A DNA stretch of 64,000 bases from Biscogniauxia marginata (lineage: Eukaryota > Ascomycota > Sordariomycetes > Xylariales > Xylariaceae): the NCBI GenBank assembly GCA_022695795.1, contig MU404152.1, forward strand, positions 1 through 64,000, written 5' to 3'. Made by a program: the position numbers and the translations under genes. The notes under the pieces were generated by a model that did no database searches, was not told the DNA's origin, and saw only the letters and a list, made by a program, of their open reading frames with translations. Positions 58,958-64,000 of this stretch are shown here, one piece after another. Each line of letters starts with the position of its first letter. Within the stretch, counting starts at the first letter, position 1.

Positions 58958-59372
58958 ACTATGTATGTGCGTGTCGATCAATTTGATGATGAGAAGGCAT
59001 GCAGATAGATTGTAAAAGACAGGCTGTAAATATATCGGGTTTTCGTCAACCAACTGACCTTCACCAACTAGTAAATATGGTTTCCTGGCCGACAAGAGAA
59101 GCTGTGTTTATGCTATGTGTTTAACTGTAACTATATTCTGTCTAACTATCACCTTATCCTTGGGGGTGCACCTGTTTAAGCCCGGTTACATGGCGGATTT
59201 GAGTATTTCGCCTCCCCTCTCTACAGACCCACACGTATACACCAAGTTTTACCTACGCGCACCGACATCCTGCTTTTTTTATATAAAAAAGATAACAAGC
59301 GGAAATATTTAATCTAATTTTGGTACATAAACGGCAGGTCTTTCCTGTATATCTAAATTTACAATCGCGGCG
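58674..59372. other. Convergent spacer before MSW1
   Basis: No gene. A CT microsatellite is at 58932-58957. T-rich sequence from 59100 to 59360 probably includes the MSW1 3' UTR. Confidence 0.6.
58932..58957. repeat. (TC)n microsatellite
   Basis: A dinucleotide run of about 13 TC units in the spacer after the hypothetical gene. Triplex-capable pyrimidine tract; no known role. Confidence 0.85.
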
Positions 59373-60801
59373 CTACGCTATCCCTACAGCACGCCGTACA
59401 CTCTTCATCGTCTCCTCGGCGTTCTCCCGCGCTGCGGCGGCACCCTCGGCCTCGACCTCGTCGACGTAGCAGCCGCCCCGGCGGGTCAGGGCCTCCATGT
59501 AGCGATCGCGGATGCCGGCCAGCTCCGCGACCACGGCGTCCGCGGTCCGGGTCTTCAGGTACTTGAGGTTCGCGCCGCGGAACCTATCGGCGAACTCGGG
59601 CGCCGTGAGCTTCCCCTCCGGCGTGCTGTTGCTGCTGCTGCACTGGGCGAGTATCTCGAGCAGGTTGGCGATGCCGGGCCGCGAGAGCGGCTCGTACGTC
59701 ACGTCGTTGGTGCTGTCCGTCGTGGCGCCCATGATGCGCTGGCGGATCTCCGCCTCGTCCGCCGTGATGAGGAGGCGCGACTTCTCGTTGGGCACCGACT
59801 TGGACATCTTGTTGCGCGGGTTCACCAGGGACATTATGCGCGGGGCGTCGGCTGGGAAAAGAAGGGGGGGGGAAACAAATCAGCACCAATCCTCGTGCTG
59901 GAAAGACGCTCTAAAAATACCAGGCAAAGCCGGCCAGGCATGATTTCATAGTGAGTCCGGGGGAGGGTTGGTAGACGTACCGGTTATGGTCTTGGGGTAG
60001 ACGAGGACCTGTCTGGAGACGCTGTGGTTGAAGTTGGTTACACACTCCCGGGCGAACTCCAAGTGCTGTTTCTGGTCGCTGCCGACAGGCACGCTTGTCG
60101 CGCGGTGCACCAGGATATCTGCCGCCTGCAGCACCGGGTACGAGTACAGGCCGAGCTTAAGCTTCGTGACTGCATCACCGTCGAACTCCATGTGCTTGCC
60201 GCTCGCTTGAAGCTTGGTCTACATTTTGCCTCTATTAGTCCCCCGGAAAAGAAAGATAACAGAAAGAGAAAGGGGGTTAGGAGATAGATGGAGACCTAAG
60301 CTCGGGGTAAGAGGCTGGACGGACCTTCCACTGCGTCATCCGGCTCAGATACCCCATCGAGGCCGTACAGCTCAGAATCCACATCAGCTCCGAGTGCTGG
60401 GGCACCGAGGACTGGTAGAATATGTTGGACTTCTTCGGGTCCAGGCCGACGGCCAAAAGCGCGGCTAGCATCTCCCGCTTCCGTATGCGGAGCGCCTCGG
60501 CATCCTGCGGCACGGTGAGGGCGTGCAAGTCGACTATGGAGAAGAACAGCTTGTCGCCGCCCTGCGCGTCGTCTTGCAGCTTCTTCCACGACCTCATGGC
60601 GCCCAGATAGTTGCCCAGGTGCGGGGTGCCTGTGGGCTGGATCCCCGAGAAGATGACGGCATTCTCTCTCGCGCCGTCGTCGCTATCGCCAGTGTCCGCA
60701 GCACCGGAATTACTGCGTCTTCCTGTCGCTTTTGCTGACAGCAGAAGTTGTCGCGCGGTGACGACCAGCGGCCTGCAGCGGGCACACACGGTTGGGAGCA
60801 T
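59373..60801 (-). CDS. MSW1: Tryptophanyl-tRNA synthetase, mitochondrial
   Basis: Exons complement(59373-59851, 59981-60218, 60325-60801), 397 aa; phases 0 and 1. Charges mitochondrial tRNA-Trp. The N-terminus [20 protein letters not shown] is a probable mitochondrial presequence. The class I Rossmann fold begins [20 protein letters not shown] with the HIGH-type [18 protein letters not shown], the bacterial/organellar-type [32 protein letters not shown] and the KMSKS loop [16 protein letters not shown] follow. The C-terminal [20 protein letters not shown] helix fits bacterial-type TrpRS. The first-intron donor GTCCGT is uncommon but keeps TQWK|TKLQASG in frame. The small size (no extra domain) separates it from cytosolic TrpRS. 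Confidence 0.95.
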
Positions 60802-61282
60802 TTACCCTGTCATAAAATGCTCAAGAATGCTGGCCCACGGGGTTTGTGAAGATATCACGCAGTCTTCTGTCACATACAAGTGAGCACGTGATCGATCTCA
60901 GCGTATCGGGGGGGAATACCTATACACACCTTGTATTTTTATATATTTTATATTTTTAGAAAATCCTGTCTATTATTTGTGATGGGTTCTGTAAGTGGTT
61001 TTTTAGGAAGAAGAAAATTCTGGTATGAATTTGAAGCTGGGGCCAATCAAACGGCTGCATTTCCCCCCTACGGACTAACCAGGAACACAAACAAAGTATA
61101 GAACATTTATAGATCTCGCCAGCAATACAACATCGCAATTAATGTATGAATTCAGCGGAGAGATGTCTGACGTGGACATGTGCAGTGCTTTACTTTTTAT
61201 TTAGTTCTTATTTATTTATCTTTATTTCTTTAGCCTTTTTAATATCGCGATACGTTCGTGCATGGTAACATAAACTGCCATC
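60802..61282. other. Spacer between MSW1 and RSM10
   Basis: No gene; AT-rich with T-runs near 61200. Should hold the MSW1 promoter and the RSM10 3' UTR. Confidence 0.6.
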
Positions 61283-62248
61283 TCATGGGGTATGTTTGAA
61301 CCTCTCGCTTGCCAGCAGTTCCTTTACCTTGTCTACAGAAGCTAGAATCTTATCCCGACCCAATAATTTCATCTTCTGTTCGATAATCTGCTGCATTGTC
61401 TCCTTCTCCTCGTTCATCTGCTTTCCCGTATCTTGGCGCGGGTTAGTCTATTGTCTAAAACTGGCCCTGAAAGGGTCTGACTTACCGAGTTTACCATACT
61501 GCCACATATTCGCCTTCATACCAATGCCGTAGTAAGCGTGCCTTTGCAGGTACGCAAGCCAGATCTGAACCGTCTCTGGATGTCCGTCCTTGATCTGGAT
61601 GAGCCTCCTTCTCGTAATTCTCTCGAAATTCTCCTGCGACTTCTTAAAGATGAAATGTGACTTCGGCACCGTCCACCGCTCTGTTATCTTGGGTAGGGGC
61701 ACCGGCCCGAACGCGGGAAGGTTTAGGTAGTAGGCCGCCCGCAGTGCGAAGTCGCAGAAGAACTCGAGGTTCGGGATGCTGAATGATCGCAGCTGCAGGT
61801 CGCACGTCGGCACTCCGTATTCGGCTTCTCGGCGGAGCGGCTGGAGGTAGAGTGCTTGGACAGCCCGGGGGAGCCGGACCTCGTTCTCTTCACGGGGATC
61901 GGGGAGCTCGTTCCTGTGATCCCATGAGTACTAACCCTCTATCGTGACCGGGGAATACGGATGCGCACACTAGTTGAGGCGGCTTAGGCTCAGGTTCTCC
62001 GTCGGCCCTATGGAGATATCAGAGACTATTCATTTTTTAGATAGCGATGTAAAGCTATGTATGGTAACTTACAAGGTCGATTCTGGCCGCACGAGCGCAA
62101 AGGGGGAGAGAGCATTTCGGGATTGTTGAGCCTTCGGATTAATCAGCTGCACCGAACAAGTGCCTCTAGGTATCTTCAGCTTCCAACTTACTAGCAATGG
62201 CCTTGACAAGGCCTGCCGTATTGGTCGTATCATATTCGCCCTAGACAT
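61283..62248 (-). CDS. RSM10: Mitochondrial small-subunit ribosomal protein uS10m (Rsm10)
   Basis: Exons complement(61283-61431, 61486-61913, 61969-62007, 62073-62248), 263 aa, phases 2, 2 and 1. The S10 fold is in the large exon: RLPRAVQALYLQPLRREAEY, GVPTCDLQLRSFSIPNLEFF, ALRAAYYLNLPAFGPVPLPK, TERWTVPKSHFIFKKSQENF and ERITRRRLIQIKDGHPETVQ, with HAYYGIGMKANMWQ at the end. The N-terminus MSRANMIRPIRQALSRPLL looks like a mitochondrial presequence. Between 62191 and 62132 a 60-nt stretch with a perfect GTAAGT donor and a branch/acceptor-like end could also be an intron; its length is a multiple of 3 with no stop, so 243 or 263 aa cannot be decided by eye. Binds near the 3' domain of mitochondrial 15S rRNA by homology. 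Divergent from CSN5. Confidence 0.92.
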
Positions 62249-62559
62249 CGTGACGCAATTGCTACTCGCATTTCAACGGAGCGAACTGCGAATGCATAGC
62301 ATCAATCGAGTTTTGGGAGCCACCACCTGCACTTGACCCAAACCAAATTTGATTCCTTATCGATAATACGAAAAACGAGAAACCAGATGCTTATAGTGGG
62401 GCTATGCAGTAAAGAGCTACCTAGGTACCTACATGCAGGCAGAGCTATCCCACTTCCACCCCACCTTGTAATTATTACTACCTCCATCCACATTCCTCCA
62501 ACGACAACCCAACAGCCGCCAACTTTTATGACTTTACCTTCACCAAGCTTACAGTCAAG
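62249..62559. promoter_or_regulatory. Compact divergent promoter of RSM10 and CSN5
   Basis: Only 311 bp separate the two start codons, so the genes must share promoter space. CTACCTAGGTACCTAC, a palindromic TACCTA/TAGGTA copy, sits near the middle (62409-62424). Confidence 0.65.
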
Positions 62560-63682
62560 ATGGAGGTGGCAATGAAATCGTGGGGTAAGCTTTGAACAAT
62601 ACTACCACATATTGACTCATGTTTTTCAGAGCTTCTCCCACTGACGTTTGCTGTCCGCAGAACTCGACAACGACGTCAAGCTGGTCGATCCCACCCGCGA
62701 CGCCCTATACAACTACTCCCCGGCCCGGCAGAAGGACGAGAACGACGCGCGGCCGTGGAAGAATGACCCGCGGCACTTCCGGCACGTGCGCATCAGCGCC
62801 GTCGCCCTCATCAAGATGGTGATGCACGCGCGGTCGGGCGGCTCGATCGAGGTGATGGGCCTGATGCAGGGGTACACGGACGGCGACACGATCGTGGTGA
62901 CGGACGCCTTCGGCCTGCCGGTAGAGGGGACCGAGACGCGCGTCAACGCCCAGGACGACGCCAATGAGTACATGATCCAGTACCTGCAGCTCTCGCGGGA
63001 CCAGGGCAGCCGCGAGGAGAACGCCGTCGGCTGGTACCACAGCCACCCGGGCTACGGCTGCTGGCTCAGCGGCATCGACGTCGGCACCGAGCAGATGCAG
63101 CAGAAGTTCAACGACCCCTTCGTCGCCGTCGTCATCGACCCCGACCGCACCATCAGCGCCGGCCGGGTCGAGATCGGCGCGTTCAGGACGTACCCCGAGG
63201 ACTACGACGCGCCCAAGGCGAGTAATGGCGCCGGTGGTAGTGGTAGTGGTAGCGGTGGCGAGGGCGGCAGCAACACATCGGGGCGGGCGGTGCCGCTGGC
63301 GAAGGCCGAGGACTTCGGCGCCCACGCGAGCAAGTACTACGCGCTCGAGGTGTCGCACTTCAAGTCGACGCTCGACTCGAGCCTGCTCGAGCTGCTGTGG
63401 AACAAGTACTGGGTGCAGACGCTGTCGCAGAGCCCGCTGCTCACGAACCGCGACTTCGGCAACAAGCAGATGCTCGACCTCGGCTCCAAGATCCGCGAGG
63501 TGACCGCGTCGGTCCAGCGGACGAGCCGCGGCGGCCTCATGGCCCAGTCGAACAAGATGGACGGCGAGATGGAGAAGCTCTCGCGCACGAGCCACGCCGT
63601 CACCATGCAGGAGAAGCAAGGCTTGATGGCGAGCGAGGTCAAGGCTAAGATCTTCAACGGCCTGGATTCTGCGGCTACGTAG
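62560..63682 (+). CDS. CSN5: COP9 signalosome subunit 5 (Csn5/CsnE/Rri1), JAMM deneddylase
   Basis: Exons 62560-62584 and 62661-63682 (76-nt intron, GTAAGC/CGCAG, phase 1), 348 aa, normal length. The MPN+/JAMM zinc site is complete: Glu72 (GSIEVMGLM), His135 and His137 ([20 protein letters not shown]), Ser145 and Asp148. Further Csn5 marks: [22 protein letters not shown], and FNDP. A Gly/Ser-rich insertion at about 208-225 is low complexity. The C-terminal S6A-like helices run from residue 240 on ([20 protein letters not shown]). Family knowledge: the catalytic subunit removes Nedd8 from cullins and so controls SCF ubiquitin ligases; in Aspergillus csnE governs development and secondary metabolism. 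Divergent from RSM10 with a short shared promoter. Confidence 0.97.
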
Positions 63683-64000
63683 GAGGCGTTATTCGATCCA
63701 CGGAGGACGATTGAATTAGGGAGGGTGGAGCTTAGAACAGCACCCCCCTCCCCCTCCCCCTCCCGCTCCCGGGTGCTAGCTAGAGGTGGAAACAGGGGGG
63801 CACCTTTATGTGGACATGAAGCATTGTGTGGCGTTTGGGGGAGGCGAGACTTTTCGATCACGACAATAATCATACAGGGTCTATGAGACACTACACGGAA
63901 TATGGTACACAGATTTTCTCTTTTCCTTTTTGACGGTTCTGAACAAGGTGACTAGCTCTCCTCTTTATGGACTGTAGTCAGGCTCCAAGAGCGCAGCATA
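63683..64000. other. Right edge after CSN5
   Basis: 3' UTR of CSN5 and neutral DNA. The polypyrimidine/G-quadruplex-type tract at 63743-63770 is the only notable element. No gene visible up to the window edge. Confidence 0.6.
63743..63770 (-). other. Potential G-quadruplex (minus strand) in CSN5 3' region
   Basis: The plus strand carries consecutive C5-C6 blocks separated by single T, then CCCGCTCCC. The minus strand therefore reads as four or more G-runs of at least three with 1-2-nt loops, a textbook G4 pattern, about 60 bp past the CSN5 stop. Confidence 0.75.

Noticed and set aside
62705..63619. 304-aa minus-strand open frame antisense to CSN5
   Set aside because: Caused by high GC3 of CSN5; composition is low-complexity Arg/Val/Leu/Asp and has no motif, while the plus frame has a full JAMM site.
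1..64000. CRISPR arrays, bacterial operons, phage genes or complete transposons
   Set aside because: No spaced direct repeats, no Shine-Dalgarno-led gene strings, no integrase, transposase or reverse transcriptase motifs were seen. Gene structure is eukaryotic throughout.

Overview
The window reads as nuclear DNA of a filamentous ascomycete (Pezizomycotina, most likely a Sordariomycete). The genes are single units separated by 0.1-3 kb. Most carry short GT-AG introns of about 50-200 nt, often with a CTAAC/CTGAC-like branch site. Protein similarities recognised by eye point the same way: an Sge1/Ryp1-type WOPR regulator, Mmm1 with the filamentous-fungal N-terminus, and an Ale1-type MBOAT. I found no bacterial operon, virus or complete transposon, and no convincing tRNA, rRNA or CRISPR.

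Layout. 1-4123 is a gene-poor edge that becomes a long pyrimidine-rich leader for a WOPR transcription factor (4124-5683). 6907-7542 is a decayed metallophosphoesterase. 8514-10134 is cardiolipin synthase (CRD1), convergent with MTO1 (11157-13326). 14080-17877 holds an MFS transporter and a GMC oxidoreductase that has lost its centre, followed by about 2.4 kb of AT-rich DNA without genes. VPS45 and MMM1 (20321-24090) are divergent. RCE1 (25301-26520), a large serine-rich membrane protein (29599-32401), ALE1 (34096-36074) and a derlin (37058-37882) follow. Next come ADI1, an atypical SDR, a GDP-mannose transporter (VRG4), the centromeric histone CENP-A/CENH3 (45312-45982), a FUN14-family protein, aminopeptidase P, and a 1006-aa importin-13/Kap122-type karyopherin. 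A lineage-specific gene with three in-frame amber codons lies at 57831-58673. Mitochondrial Trp-tRNA synthetase (MSW1), mitoribosomal protein uS10m (RSM10) and COP9 signalosome subunit 5 (CSN5) close the window.

Function. Many of the genes serve mitochondria and the endomembrane system: CRD1, MTO1, MSW1 and RSM10 in mitochondrial lipid, tRNA and ribosome biogenesis; MMM1 and FUN14 at ER-mitochondria contacts or the outer membrane; ALE1, RCE1 and derlin in the ER; VRG4 and VPS45 in Golgi/endosomes. I read this as housekeeping genes lying near each other, not as an operon-like system.

The best leads are: (i) the 57831 gene, whose frame runs on through three TAG codons, each one CpA-to-TpA step from CAG; (ii) the GMC gene reduced to its two ends; (iii) the metallophosphoesterase relic with stop, frameshifts and lost metal ligands; (iv) a 52-nt near-perfect hairpin at 57262-57313; (v) a TACCTA/TAGGTA motif scattered through most intergenic regions but not seen in exons. 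Exon borders were placed by hand from splice consensus and phase. The first exon of the MFS gene and the first intron of CRD1 are the least certain.
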